A DNA stretch of 64,000 nucleotides from the NCBI GenBank assembly GCA_003254905.1, contig QANU01064415.1, forward strand, positions 373,174-437,173, written 5' to 3'. Made by a program: the position numbers and the translations under genes. The notes below the pieces were generated by a model, which was not told the DNA's origin, did not search any database, and saw only the letters and a list, made by a program, of their open reading frames with translations. This DNA comes from Nissolia schottii (Eukaryota; Streptophyta; Magnoliopsida; Fabales; Fabaceae). Positions 46,495 to 59,054 of the stretch are shown one piece after another (position 1 is the first letter of the stretch; every line of letters begins with the position of its first letter).

Positions 46495-49400
46495 TTACAT
46501 CTGCGCAGAAACTGGGACTTTTTCAGTAGATGTAGATGTATCCTTGAAACCCAACATCTTGTTTAGTGCAGCAATATAGGCCTTGACACTGGAAACAACA
46601 ACATCCATTCCTGCTCCGCTCCCACTGTCAAAGAAATAACACGTGTATTTGTCCATGGATCATTAGAAAAAAACAAGATAGAATAAAGCAATCCACTTTA
46701 GAATTCACCATACCTGAATGTTCGATGAACAGTTTCTCCAGTTAAAGCATGAGTGGACATATGATTCCTATCCCCACGAATTACAACTCGGGTAGTGGCA
46801 ATTGCATCAATGCCTTCTGTGACTGCATTCATCGAATACTCAAGGAGTGTTGCTGGTTCCTACATTTAAGAAAAAATAAAATTTGAAGATTCCTCCATCA
46901 TAAAATAGTGCCAACAATTCCAGCCTAATTCCTAAACGTGTAGATCAAGGAAATCAGAAAACGTCTAAGATTTATAGTCCAATAAAGTTTCAAGTATTAC
47001 AAATTGTATCACCAAGAGAACTTTGAAGTTCGGCCAATGATCTTCCGTTCTCAATCCCAAAGCCATGCTCAAGGAAAAAAAGATTGACAATGCTTTGTCT
47101 AGGAAGTTAAAAAATGACCATCAAGTACTTTTTTTAAAAAAAAAAAAAGATTTGATAACCACATCCCTGGGTATAGGTAATCTTGAACATCCTTCTGCAC
47201 GAAAAGGTGTATGCATACTGAAAGTAGTCGAATAAACTTTTCAAATCAAAAGGAAGGGATAGTCTAATAGAATCAGAATATATACAACTTCCAACCTTCA
47301 CTATCAGATCAACTGCCTTGTAAGCTGAATCTACTGGTCCTGTTCCAACAGAACATGCAACTTGCGTGCTACCATCAATACTAACAAGTTTGACAGTTGC
47401 TGTTGAAAGACCAAGAGTACCACAAGTCACCTGCACTGGATAGATATGGTTAGCCTATGTTTGTTCTATTACTGTAAACCTGTTAAATTAAATTTCAAAG
47501 CATACCTGCAAATCGCCAAGCTTCCAGATAGGCTCTGCCTGAAAAACTTCATCTGATACCAATGCTCTGAGGTCAGCATCAGTAACTCTCTGATACAAAA
47601 TAAAATCAAGTTAGCCAGCATGCATCCAACTGATATAGAAACCATCATCTCATCCTCCAAATTATTTTCGATACAGAAAAAAGACACTAGCCTCATTTAT
47701 TACTGGCCATATAAATTGTTTGGTATAAAAATCAAACATCAGGAGTCACGCTAGCTAGATCTAATGCCTGGTATATCATAATCAGTAGCAAGTAAAGGTT
47801 ACCTTTTTTTGCTCAGCCACTGATTTGAAACGCCAAAATACATCCTGAACTTGGTCGTCGTTAAGCTCATAACCAAGCTGAAGTAATAGAGAAATAACTC
47901 ATAAAACAGAACAAAACATTCAATAAGCCTTTAGTTACAACTCAAATATTTGTATACCTCTTCAAGTCGTTTTCTCAAAGCATGGCGTCCACTGCATCAG
48001 TAGGAGTAGAATCGCTTGTTAGAAAGAGAAAATAGAAGACTAGAACTGTTCTTGCTGATAAAGTAAACGAGCAAACAAGAAAATGAAACAGCCTCCCTCC
48101 ATCTCTCTCGATATGAGATGAGCATCAAAGTTGACCAGTATTCACTTGTACATGCATGGGATCCTCAAAGTTCCCCACATTGAAATCCACTCCACATTCT
48201 TTTTATCTTTATTTTATTATTATTTGTTTTTTTGCTGTGGAAAGTTCAAATTACATCAACTTAAGAGAATAGTGATAAACAAAACATGGTTTAATTACCA
48301 ATGGCAACACCATGTTTAAGACTTGATAAACTAAACTACTATCGGTACAAATTATTTCATCATGTCATCCTAACTGTAAATATTGAGGCTACATATAAAC
48401 ACTCCATGTAGATGATAAATTCTAGAAAATTTGGGAAGTTCAGATGCAGGGTGTACAAAATCCGTGCAGATTTACAAAGTAATGGGAAAAGGTAACTACT
48501 TACCTAAGCTTTCCCAGTACAATACCAGCTTCATTTGACCTTTCAAACCCGATGTCCTCAGGAGCTATTATTTCATATGTGCCTTTGTGCTTTAGCATTC
48601 CATCCTACACCATAGATTTTTGGGTTAAAAAAAATTAAACAATAAAAATGGTTTAAGACAAGGAACAGCATTAAGGTGGGATTTGGATAAACTAGCCAAA
48701 TATATATATATATATATANTACTAAACTACTGTCTAAATAGTTTACCAAAAGGGGTAACCACTTCAAGTAATTAATAGAAGTGGTTATTATATATCAGTC
48801 AAATCTAGTTTGAATAACCACTGCAAGTAATTATTTTTCTTCCATGGCTTAGAGTTACATTTTCAGAAGTCTCCAAAGAACAAAACATGCGACCCCCTAA
48901 AATAGACACAAGAAATGAGTTGCACCCACAGAGAAAGGGGGGAAAAAAGAAATAAAAGAAATGGGAAGCTTTGCTATATTCAATGTCAAGGAAATCAAAT
49001 CAAATTTTCATATGTAAACGGTTCATCCTTTCATAGAACTAATTCTAAATTTTGGCCAATATGATAAGTAGATTCAGCATACACATGCCATGATATCAGT
49101 AACATGGGCATACATATTATGGTAGAGGAAAAGTTGAGCTGTAACAAGTGAAAATCCATTCTAGGTGTAACGTGGATTTTGGGTGCAAGTTGTAAACTCC
49201 AGCTTGATACAATAGTCAATGTCAGGGTCCAAATCCTATTATGTACTTAACCAACCTGATGTATGCCACTTTCATGAGCAAAGGCATTAGCTCCCACAAG
49301 AGCTTTGTGTGGCTGTAACTGTAAACCACTGTACTCCTCGACCTAAAGAAAAAGATTATAAAAATCCATCAACTGATACAGAGGTCTTTGAAAGAGAGAA

Positions 49401-51482
49401 GAAATAACAGAGAGATTAGTTTCAGATATAAAACCATCTTGCTTGTCATGTAGATATGCCTCGTATTAATTCCAGTGTACAGACTACCAAAGACATGTTC
49501 TCCACATTTCAGGGCCATCACAACCTTGAAAGGAAAAAGACATTAGTTTCTAAACACTATGATAGATACCTCCATATATATTAATAATTGAGGTCTACAT
49601 AAGTACTAAAATTTTTCTTTTTAAACTCGGTAATGGTTATTACATCAAGTACACAATAGAATAATGACCCTCACCTCTTCTAATGAGGCATTACCAGCCC
49701 TTTCACCAATCCCGTTTATTGTTACTTCCAATTGCCTTGCACCAGCATGTGCACCCTGAAAGCAGCAACAATCATATAAATTTACAACCCAGTTTTATCG
49801 TATGCATAAAGTGATAAAGACAAGGGTCTACCTCTATGGTGTTTGCAGTAGAAAGTCCAAGATCATTTTGACAGTGGGTCGAAATAATAACATTTTCGAT
49901 TCCGGGGGTATTAGCTCTTATATCGGCAATCAATTTTCCAAATTCACTTGGCATCGTTATACCCACAGTGTCAGGTATGTTCAGGGTCGTAGCCCCAGCC
50001 TTGATAACTTCTCCTAGAATTTGATAAAGAAACTCCCTATCCGATCTGGTAGCATAAAGACAGAATTTTTTTTGAAAGTTCAGTTTCCATTAAGAGGTAA
50101 AAGCATGCCAAAATACAGAGAGAGATCAACCAAAGCTAATAAAGAGAAATGGGACCTCAACTCTTATGCTCTACGATTCCAAAAGTAAGAAACCTTATAC
50201 GTGGGGGAAAAATGTGTCAAAGACACTGTAATGAGGGTTTAAAAGAGAAGATAGTACAGGAATGGCATGAGTGGTATGATGCATATTTCTTTTCTCATCT
50301 CACACTCTCTCTAGTCTTCTCTCTAGAATTCCATTTTCTGCTCTTCGCTTATTCCAGAGACTACCCTCCCTCACTCACTTCTCCTGGCAGTTGTGATGAT
50401 TCAGGAGTTGATGGAAGAGTGACACACTCTGTGAGTTATTGCTTTATTCTCTGCATTTTATACTTCCTAAACTGATACCTTGAAGAATTTGTGTTTGATC
50501 CATTGTTGCTGAATTTCTGTTTATAATATCTTGGGACCTTTGTGTTTGATTACTTGTTTCTGAGAAATTAATACAAGAGCATCACTATTTCTGCAATTGG
50601 TGAGGGGTTGTTTACACACTGTAATTAACGGACACAACACAACAAGATAAGATTAAAAATAAATTAGCAATCCCATAATGCAAAAAATTCAGAACGCTAA
50701 GAACTAGCTAACGAATAGAATGTACAAACAAAAGGCGTATACAATGTCCATTAATATTCAACATAACAACAAATAATTCATCACCTGCCCGCATCTTCGG
50801 GACTGAACTCGACGTCTTCGCAGCCCAAACTGCGGGCAAACTTGACCATACTGCGGGCGATCTCAATGACCTGCTCTTTGGTCTTTCTGAGCTTGTATTC
50901 CATGTGAATGGCGCTGGTGGCGATGAACGTGTGGATCCTCGGCCTCTTGGCGTACTTCACAGCCTCCCAGGCAGTTCGGATGTCCTTCTCGTTGCATCTC
51001 GAAAGACCGCAGATGACAGGGACGTAGCCGTCGGCGTCGACGGCGTTGCCGACCTCCGTGGCGATCATCTTGACGGCCTCGAAGTCGTCATTGGAGGCGG
51101 CGGGGAACCCGGCCTCAATGATGTCGACGCCGAGCTTGGCGAGCTGGCGCGCGATGTCGAGCTTCTCCTTGGAGGTCATCGAGGCGCCGGGGGACTGCTC
51201 CCCGTCGCGGAGGGTGGTGTCGAAGATCCGCACGTACGACGGGTCCGGGATGTGGTTGGGGATATACGGAGGGCGCCGCCGAGGCGAGGATTGGGGCTGG
51301 GATTGGGATGAGCAGGAAACGGTGAGCTTGGGAGGGTGAGCGTGGGGAGCGAAAGTGGATTGGAAGCGGGAATGGGAGGGTTTAGAGGAGAGAGGGAGAT
51401 GGAGAAGGAGGAACTGGTTGTGAGATTGGGAAGAAGAGGAGGTAATGGGAGACACGATTGGGTTGCGGAACACGATCGCCAT
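46495..51482 (-). CDS. IPMS: 2-isopropylmalate synthase, chloroplastic
   Basis: The enzyme condenses acetyl-CoA with 2-oxoisovalerate to 2-isopropylmalate, the committed step of leucine synthesis in plastids. Twelve exons were rebuilt: 50785-51482, 49832-50045, 49675-49755, 49435-49524, 49256-49342, 48504-48604, 47958-47991, 47803-47877, 47506-47589, 47296-47430, 46714-46859 and 46495-46624. They give 1875 nt, 624 aa. A Ser/Pro-rich transit peptide covers about residues 1-65. The catalytic loop [16 protein letters not shown] starts at about 87. [12 protein letters not shown], the metal-site [13 protein letters not shown] and [17 protein letters not shown] follow. The C-terminal LeuA regulatory domain is complete ([40 protein letters not shown]), so leucine feedback control is expected. 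Its presence argues against methylthioalkylmalate synthase, which lacks it. I chose the ATG at 51482 because it opens the transit peptide [10 protein letters not shown]. Confidence 0.96.
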
Positions 51483-51489
51483 GGACGCA

Positions 51490-52090
51490 CGCAGCCTTTT
51501 GAAAACAAAGGGGAAGAAGGGTTTTAGAGTTAAGAAGGTTGAGGGAGGTTTTGCTAACGCTAGATATACTGTGTCTGTGCGCGTGTGGAAATGAAAATGG
51601 ATTGCACAAGTACTCAAGTGGCGCCAATTGCTTTGCTTTGCTGGCTATGACTGTGAGGATATACTCCACCACTATATAATACCTACTATACTCGAGAAAT
51701 TACTGGATATTGTTGAAGTACATTCAATGGGCGCTTTTGGAATATTATTGACACTTCATCCTAAACCCACACATTTGCCCAGTTGAATTAAACCTAATAA
51801 TTAATCAATGCATGCTAATTTAAAACGATTAGAGTATGAAAAGTGTTAGTTTATGACATATGACCTACTGTTAATTCATAATTTGTGGTCGGCCAAAGTT
51901 TATAAACTAATTAGGATAGATATGAATTAGAAATTACAATCAAACAAAATCACGAGAAATTTTCAATAATACATAATGCTTAAATGTAAGATATATAATA
52001 CCGCTAAATTTTGAATAGTGATGAAAGGAGATAGTATTTTCAGACATAATATTCAGATATATTTATTAATGATAGTTCAAACATTTCGAA
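51490..52090. other. Intergenic upstream of IPMS
   Basis: This contains the IPMS promoter and leader, then AT-rich spacer up to the Helitron-type remnant. No discrete element was recognised. Confidence 0.45.
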
Positions 52091-52094
52091 ATAC

Positions 52095-53226
52095 TTATTT
52101 GTACACGACATTGGTAGTTTGTGAATTGTTGTTGCTATCATCATGACAGATCAAGATCTTTAATCCTTTCTTGCTAGTAACTCTTGATATTGCAACGTAC
52201 AACTGATCATGTGTAAAAAAGGGTTTTTTCAACAATAATCTCACATTTGATAAAGATTGACCTTGACTTTCGTTAATAGTCATTCCATATAAAACCATGG
52301 CAGGAAATTGTCTTTTTTGTAATTTAAATGGTAATTTTGAATCCAAAGTTGGAGCTAAGGTCATTCTAGATATGAAAACCTTTTTGCCCACTATTGTTAC
52401 CTATGATTACTTTTGCTTCCAAAACATGTTAACCAAGTCTTGTAATGACCAATCTAGTGCCATTGCATAAACCAACTGAGTGATCTATATTTCGCAGGCA
52501 CATAATTGGTGTTCCAACCTTCAATTTCAACTCATGGTTAGACACACCAGAACATCGAATAATATTTAAAATTTCTGGTGTGTGGATAGCTTGAAGGAAA
52601 TCTTGATCTCCGTCTGACAGGCAAGTAGAGTCTAAACTAATATAGCACATCTCCGGATTGCAATTTAATGCAATCAAGTGTTGATTAATCTCATCAACCA
52701 AATGCAATGCAGGTGCAAGTATTGCTCTACTTAGTAGACATTGCTTGTCCTGCACATTGTTCATAAGCTAGCCGTAAGTTGACCGAACTATTGCATTGAC
52801 AAGATCATCCCACTCATTTATTAAGAGATTATGAGGAATTTCGATTTGATAGGTACCATCACTATACACTCCAATGGTGTCATCACCAACTTTTAGAATC
52901 CAATCAGCGAATTCTTTAAGTTCAACATCTGAATTGGTAGCATTACCTTGTAAGCACGTGTTCTTAGTCAAATTGAGGATTTCACAATCATTCCACAAGT
53001 ATGATGAATTAATTGTGTCATGTATGATATTGCCTTTTCTGATCACTAGTAGTATTTGTCTAAAATCACCTCCAAAAACAACCGTCTTTCTGCCAAAAGG
53101 GAGCTTTAAACTATCTAGATTTTGAAATCTTAGCAAATCTCTCATTGTTCTATCCAATGCTTCAAAACAAAACTTATTCATCATCAGTGCTTTATCCCAA
53201 ATGATTAGTTTGCTTTTCATAATCAA
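52095..53226 (-). pseudogene. Helitron-type PIF1-like helicase, 5'-truncated and broken
   Basis: The minus strand encodes the later part of the PIF1-like helicase found in Helitron RepHel proteins. Visible landmarks are KLIIWDKALMMNKFCFEALD, VVFGGDFRQILLV, then CLLSRAILAPALHLVDEIN, KVGTPIMCLRNIDHSVGLCN, and GMTINESQGQSLSNV with YVAISRVTSKKGLKIL. The Walker A part and the whole Rep domain are absent, the first recognisable residues being at 53226. A stop interrupts the frame at 52768-52770, another lies at 52429-52431, and a frameshift follows before 52391. The protein is therefore not made. It lies directly downstream of an RPA-like remnant on the same strand. Confidence 0.88.
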
Positions 53227-53329
53227 TCCGCAAGGTTACTACCCTGTTTGATATTGCAAGTTGAGAATTCATCTAACATTATTGATATGCAACCTAATAC
53301 CTTAATATGTTCAGTGAGGTAGTGTGGGC

Positions 53330-54467
53330 CAAATGAAACTACTCTCTCATGATTTGCACGCTAATACCTTAGTATGGCATTGCTGTCAAATCTGTTACAC
53401 TTGTTGCAATAAAACCGTGTGCCTACTTGATCAACCTTTTTCTTGCATCTTCTACATGATATATAATACCAATCATCTGGCCCCGCATCAACAGAGAGTA
53501 TGCTTGCAACTACCCAGTAATGGCCTTCCTGAAGAAAGTAAAACTTGTGTCTTGCTTAATTTGATATCACAAGATAAATAAACGTCAGCGCAGAGTCGCA
53601 AATGGACAATTAGTTCAAGGGAAGAACCTTTTCAACTTTGAGCACGTCCTCAATTGTTTTAACAGCAACTGATCCGCTGTTGATTTCCTCTGAAGCTGAA
53701 AGAAGTGGATGCGATGTAGTCTGAGTAATTGTGTGGTTGACCCTATCGTAAAAGGATCCTATATCTCTTGACCAGTATGCGTGGAACAGTTGCACGAATA
53801 CGATTTCCACTGTGTAAATATTATTGATAACAAAAATATTTAATGGAGAATGACATCAAAAGACATGTGAAACAAACTGAAATAGAAAAAAATGTAAGGT
53901 ATCATTATAAATGTTGGAAAAGGGTAGCACGATCACATTATCTAATATAGGAGAAACTGCTGGAAAAGGATTTTTTTTCTGCAGTATTCATTATCTAATA
54001 TAGGAGAAAGTGCTTGTAGGCAGGAAATAACAATTACTTGGTTGGAACATAATGAACTAACGAAAGACAGATTTATAATGATATTTTTTTTACATTATGT
54101 AAATCATGTTATAATTTGTATCGTCGGTTATGTGCACCATTATCTAGTTTTGCGCAGGAAAGACGGTTGAGTTGGATGGGAAAAAACTTAAGCATTAGAC
54201 GATAGTGTTTTTTTTAGTTTGGTAAATCGGAAATCAACAATCATTTCTATATAACAACTTAACAAAACTGTACGCATACATAAACCAAACAAACAACTAT
54301 CTAAACGTCTGACTAAGGTGTAAGTGTGAATGTAATGGTATATAGACCTGCTCATCTTAGAAGACCATCTCAATGCTATAAGTTTCCCATTTATTAAGTT
54401 CGTTTGGCACCTTCCAGAGCCTGACGATATAAACCTGAAAACTCCAACCGGACTTGGAGGCGTCCAT
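53330..54467 (-). pseudogene. Helitron-associated RPA1-like (DUF223) protein, broken
   Basis: Three dispersed pieces on the minus strand fit a transposon-type replication protein A large subunit. The start piece at 54357-54467 (MDASKSGW, then VYIVRLWKVPNELNKWETYS) is the DUF223/OB-fold N terminus and is ended by a stop after IEMVF. A middle piece at about 53630-53700 reads EINSGSVAVKTIEDVLKVEK. A zinc-ribbon OB-fold piece at about 53375-53535 reads GHYWVVASILSVDAG and WYYISCRRCKKKVDQVGTRF then YCNKC. Intervening coding sequence is missing or degraded. RPA-like genes accompany RepHel in many plant Helitrons, which agrees with the helicase remnant to the left. Confidence 0.75.
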
Positions 54468-55283
54468 CTCTAGAAGAGGGTGCACTTGGTCTGCCGTTAT
54501 TGACTGTGAAATATGTGTGGCGGTGTGTACACCAGCTAGAGTTACGAAAGTGGAAACGAAAAATGAGAGTAATTGCAGATGAATTGTTGAAGATGAAACA
54601 CTGAAGAATTCTACTAAGTGATAAGGGATTGGGTGGTTGAGAAATTTGTTCAAGACTTCTTCCCTGCAAAACAGCAATGGTTTGCGTCTATGCAAAGAAA
54701 GGGAAATTGATTTCTCTACTCACATGCAGAGTTTTTTTGGATAATAATAATATAATATAATAATAATATATATAGTTGTATGATATAAACATAAGCATAC
54801 AATTATATTGATTTCTCTGTTCACATGTAGAGATTGTTGCAGGCACATGGCGTGCGCGATATACATATAATGATTGTGTTGATCTATAGATACATACATT
54901 GTATATGGCAACATAGAAAGTGAAAAGTGAGCATTTGAATTTTCTAGAATAGAAGTTTAACAACTGACCATGTATGGGCGGGAAAATTTTTATGGACATG
55001 GTGACACGTGGAGGCGTCCAGGGAGGGACTTTTTGTCTTACTCCATGGAATAATAACGCATGGTTAACTTTTTTTTTTTTTTATATCGAATATCATTTAT
55101 TAACCATTCTTTTAATTTTTTTTAGGTGTTTGTTGTTGATAATGATTTATTCCCTTTGAGACTTTGAGATGTCAATGAGTATCTCTCCTAACAAAATCTT
55201 TTTCTCATACACATTGTCAGGAATGGAACCCCTGACTAAATGCTTCATAATGCTAGGCTTTGTTGGTTATTATTTTACCTTCT
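54468..55283. other. Spacer between the Helitron remnant and the Mutator-like element
   Basis: AT-rich sequence with an ATA/AT simple repeat near 54741-54775. This could include the 5' end of the Helitron, but I saw no defining terminus. Confidence 0.4.
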
Positions 55284-55500
55284 AAGATTAGAGAGTTTTT
55301 TTTACTATAATGCCTTTGTTACTAAAACATATTATTAAAATGTCACTGTTTCAAAACATATTACAGGAATGTACTTGTTTTGGTCAGCATGACAGGTGAG
55401 TCCACATGGCAAGGCCACGTGGGATTCGCCAATCTGCTAGGAAAATCTTGACGTAATTCGCCAACTCTCTAGGCGAATGAAACACTAATTCGCCGACAAG

Positions 55501-55832
55501 TAGGGCTGTCAAAATGGGCCCGGTCCATTTATCCGGTTAAATGGATGGACTTTACATGTAAAAAATAGGCCCGTGAAAATTTGAAAAAAATTGGACCGGC
55601 TCGTTTAAGCCTGGCCTGTGAACCCATGAATTTTTTTTTATTTTTTAAATAATTTTTTATTTAATTTTTTGAATTTTTTTGAATTTTTGAATTTTTTAAT
55701 TTTTTTAAAAAAATAAATGGGCTTTAGGCCCGTGGACCGATCATAAACGAGCCAGACCTTAAAAATATGCATATTTTTGGCCCGGCCCGTTTAGACCGGC
55801 TGGCTAAACGGGCAGGCCCGCCCGTTTTGACA
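55501..55832. mobile_element. hAT-like element nested in the MULE left TIR
   Basis: The insert starts TAGGGCTGTCAAAATGGGC and ends with the inverted GCCCGTTTTGACA. It interrupts inverted-repeat sequence that is continuous in the right arm of the MULE. GACAAG occurs on both sides (55495-55500 and 55833-55838); widening to 8 bp gives CCGACAAG against CAGACAAG. The right end lacks the expected CAGCCCTA tail, so it was slightly truncated or resected. The core is AT-rich and noncoding. Confidence 0.75.
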
Positions 55833-57039
55833 GACAAGGAAGCCAAATCTTGTTCATATCCGCCAACTGACTGATCTGTCCATCCACACCATTTTTAACT
55901 TTTTATAAGTATGCAAAACTACCACTATAGCATTTAACTAACCTTTATACATACATATTCAACACAACAGTTATTGGTCACTAATTTTAAATCTCAAAAA
56001 CAACAAGGAATCAACTAATGTTAACAAAAAAAATTGTGACAACATAATGTCACAACCACACAACAATTTTTCATAAACAAATATCTTCATAAAAAATTTA
56101 ATATTTCAGGGATCTCATGCTGAACATCAAGGAAGAAATTAAGGACAAAGTTGAAAAACAGAAGAGGAAGAATGGGAGGAAAATAGGATTTTGTGCAGGA
56201 CCTCGGATTTGAAGCGGTTCTTCAAGGGAGAAAGACAGAAAGAAGGAGAAAAGGAGTGGAATGGGGATCAATAAGAAGGGGATATGAGAAGAGGAGTGGT
56301 TGACGGAGAGGAATATAGTGTAGTGTAGCTAGAAAAAAAATTGAGAAGATGGACCTTGGCTACAAATAAGAAATTAGGATGGGTATGTCAAGGTAATATT
56401 AGACAATAGACTTTAAGTTGGAGCGGTGTCAGAATTGTAATTTATGGACAGATGCACTAAGTGTGCTTAGACTTACTTGGCACATGGGATCCTTAGCCTA
56501 CATTTAAACCCCATTTCACCTCTTATTTGCAAATAAAGTCTATGCTTCATCTTCTCCATTACAACCAACCACCCTTTGCCAACCACAACCTCTGTCTGCA
56601 CACCAGTTGCAGTCATTACCCCACACCTTAGATCATCTTCCTCTACGAGTCTCATTTAGCCATCACTGCTAGCATCCATACCTGCAACTACAACCAGTGT
56701 CTCTCTTGTCGTACCACCGCGTCAAGTCAGTGAGCATTACCTCCATTTTAGGAGCCTACCGTGAACCCTAGCCACACCCATAGTTTTAGAAACTCGTTTC
56801 CCCTTAGAACTTTTTGTTCTTGATAGGGCTAGATGTTAAGTCATTGCATGTAGTTTATGGTTGTCATGTTGGTGATATAACATTTAGGTTTCAAACAAAA
56901 ACAAGAGTTGTGCATTTATTTAAAATCACATATAATAAAAATACATAAGTTAAAAGTACATTACATAAAATTAAAATAACTAAATTAAAGATAACAAAGT
57001 CATTAGTAAAAAAAAACAAATTAAATTAAAGCTAACAAA

Positions 57040-58075
57040 GCCACTAATGCTGAGTATTAGATCGTGGCAGTCTAAGATGAGGGTCAGCTAACGTGTCAGC
57101 TTGTGATGGATAAGTATATGAGGGCGGGTAAGGATACAGGGGTGGGTAAGAATGTGGTGGTGGTGGTGATGGGTAAGGGTATGATGTGGTGGGTAAGAGT
57201 ATGGAGAATATGAATATCCATAATGATATGGTGGTGGATAGTAATTTGGTGTTAGAGGATAAAGAGCAACTGATGAGTGAGATGGTGGGTTAGCAACATC
57301 AATATTAGTTGTGGCAGTGGCCTCATGCTAAGTACTTTGGTGGCTTGAAGACTCAGATGTTACAGCATTATGAACTCTTCTTCGCCCATCTGCTAATCCA
57401 GCTCTTCTTCTATGACGTGTCCTTGAGCCCTAGTTATCGTCATCAGGTGGTGTTGGAATGTTAGTCATAGAATGAGGAGCTACTTGAAGTTGTTCCATTG
57501 AAATTTGATCATACTCCTCTAATGTAGATAGGATAGCCTCGATTGATGTTTAAAGCTTTTCCATGTTAAATGCTGAGTGAGGATCAACAAACCAAAGATG
57601 TTGTTCCACAATGTAAGCCTAACAAGTTGAAATACCAATTATTATCAAAATAATTTTTTTTTAAAAATTATTAACATAGAACTTAACATAACTCCTAGAG
57701 TCGCGAAGTGCGAGAAATCCAATGTCGAATTAATTTTTATATACCATTGCATGTATTCTGAACGTGTAGTAAGAGACATAAGCAATGTCCTCTGCCTAAC
57801 AATTTGTGCCCTACGATCATCCCAGTAGGCAATATATTGCCTATGCACATCCGACCAATACTGGTCTATTTTTCTGGCTAAGGTAATGTTATGCAAACGA
57901 TTCGGTTGATGTGGCCTTCCTAGTATAGGTTGATCCATACCAAACTGGCGCAAAAATCTATCAGGTTAGAGCCACTCAAAGATCAAAAAACATATCAAAG
58001 GGACCACTGCTCACCTTATGTCTTCCCCTGCCATGCAAAAATCAGGAAGTTCTGCCAATATTTCTTTAGTGTATG
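57040..58075 (-). pseudogene. Plant mobile domain (PMD) protein fragment inside the MULE
   Basis: The minus strand encodes AELPDFCMAGEDI, VPLICFLIFEW, DRFLRQFGMDQPI, LARKIDQYWSDVHRQYIAYW and RTLLMSLTTRSEYMQWY in order. This matches the second half of the PMD shared by MAIN/MAIL and PP7-long-form-like proteins. The downstream part is Pro/Tyr/His-rich, as C-terminal tails of transposon PMD proteins often are. Stops interrupt the frame and the N-terminal half of the domain is not found, so it is broken. PMD proteins are known both as silencing factors in plants and as passengers of transposons. Confidence 0.8.
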
Positions 58076-59054
58076 GCTGTCATATAATTTACGAAAAAGT
58101 GAACAAAGTTATTAATAAATTTAGTATTGATCGCTAATATAATCAAACAAAACAAAACAACAAATATTAATAACAAAACAATACATCAAACGTGTTCAAA
58201 ATAAAATAAAACAAACACATTAAAAGGTCCTCAAACAAAACAATACACAAAAACATTAAAGGGTCCTCACCTAAAACAATACATGAACACAAATAAAGGT
58301 GTTCTAATAAATGTTCAACCATAACAATTAACACCAATACAAAAATATATTCAAACATTTAAAATTCACACCAATACAAATACTAAATACCATATTAATT
58401 AACTAGTCACAAATTCAATACTATACTACTCTATGCATCAATATATCATAAATTGTTTAGCAAAGTAATATAGACGACATTTATATAATCAATTTAAAAA
58501 TTATATTTAAAGAAATTTATGTAATTTACACATACTAGTTAAGCTATAAATTTAGAAAAAATATAATAGCATTATAATAAATTAAAACCTACAAATCTGC
58601 CTCAAAAATTGAATAAGCTACTCCTAGCCTCCAACAATCCAAGAGTTGAGAGAGAATTATGATTCTAGAGAGATAATGGATTTGTAGAGAGAAGTGAAAT
58701 TTAGAAAATGAGAATTGATGAAGTGGTTTGGGGTGGTGGGGTTGGCTAGTACGGACCGAGTGGAAATTCGCCAAATTAGTTGGCAAATTTGTGTTAAATT
58801 TGCCAAACCGGTTGGTGAATATGAACAAGATTTGGCTTCCATGTTGGCAAATTAGTATTACATTCGCCTAGAGAGTTGGCGAATTACGCCATGATTCACC
58901 TAGCGGATTGGCGAATCCCACGTGGCCTTGCCACGTGCACTCACCTGTCATGCTAGTCAAAACAGGTGCATTCCTATAATATATTTTAAAACAATGACAT
59001 TTTGATAATATATTTTAATAACAGGAACATTATAGTAGAAAACTCAAAATTAGA

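Larger units (their letters stand above)
55293..59045. mobile_element. Mutator-like element (MULE) with long TIRs and PMD remnant
   Basis: The two ends are long inverted repeats of roughly 250 bp: left 55293-55500 continuing at 55833-55880, right about 58780-59045. They begin GAGTTTT...ACTATAATG and share many blocks, such as GGCAAGGCCACGTGGGATTC, AATTCGCCAACTCTCTAGG and GGAAGCCAAATCTTGTTCAT. The 9-bp flanks AAGATTAGA (55284-55292) and AAAATTAGA (59046-59054) match at 8 of 9, fitting the 9-bp duplication of MULEs. The interior carries a degraded plant-mobile-domain gene and no MuDR-type transposase that I can see. The left inverted repeat is split by a hAT-like insertion at 55501-55832. Confidence 0.85.

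Noticed and set aside
50050..50640. CT-rich stretch in IPMS intron 1, considered as a solo LTR
   Set aside because: No TG...CA ends with a target duplication could be found.
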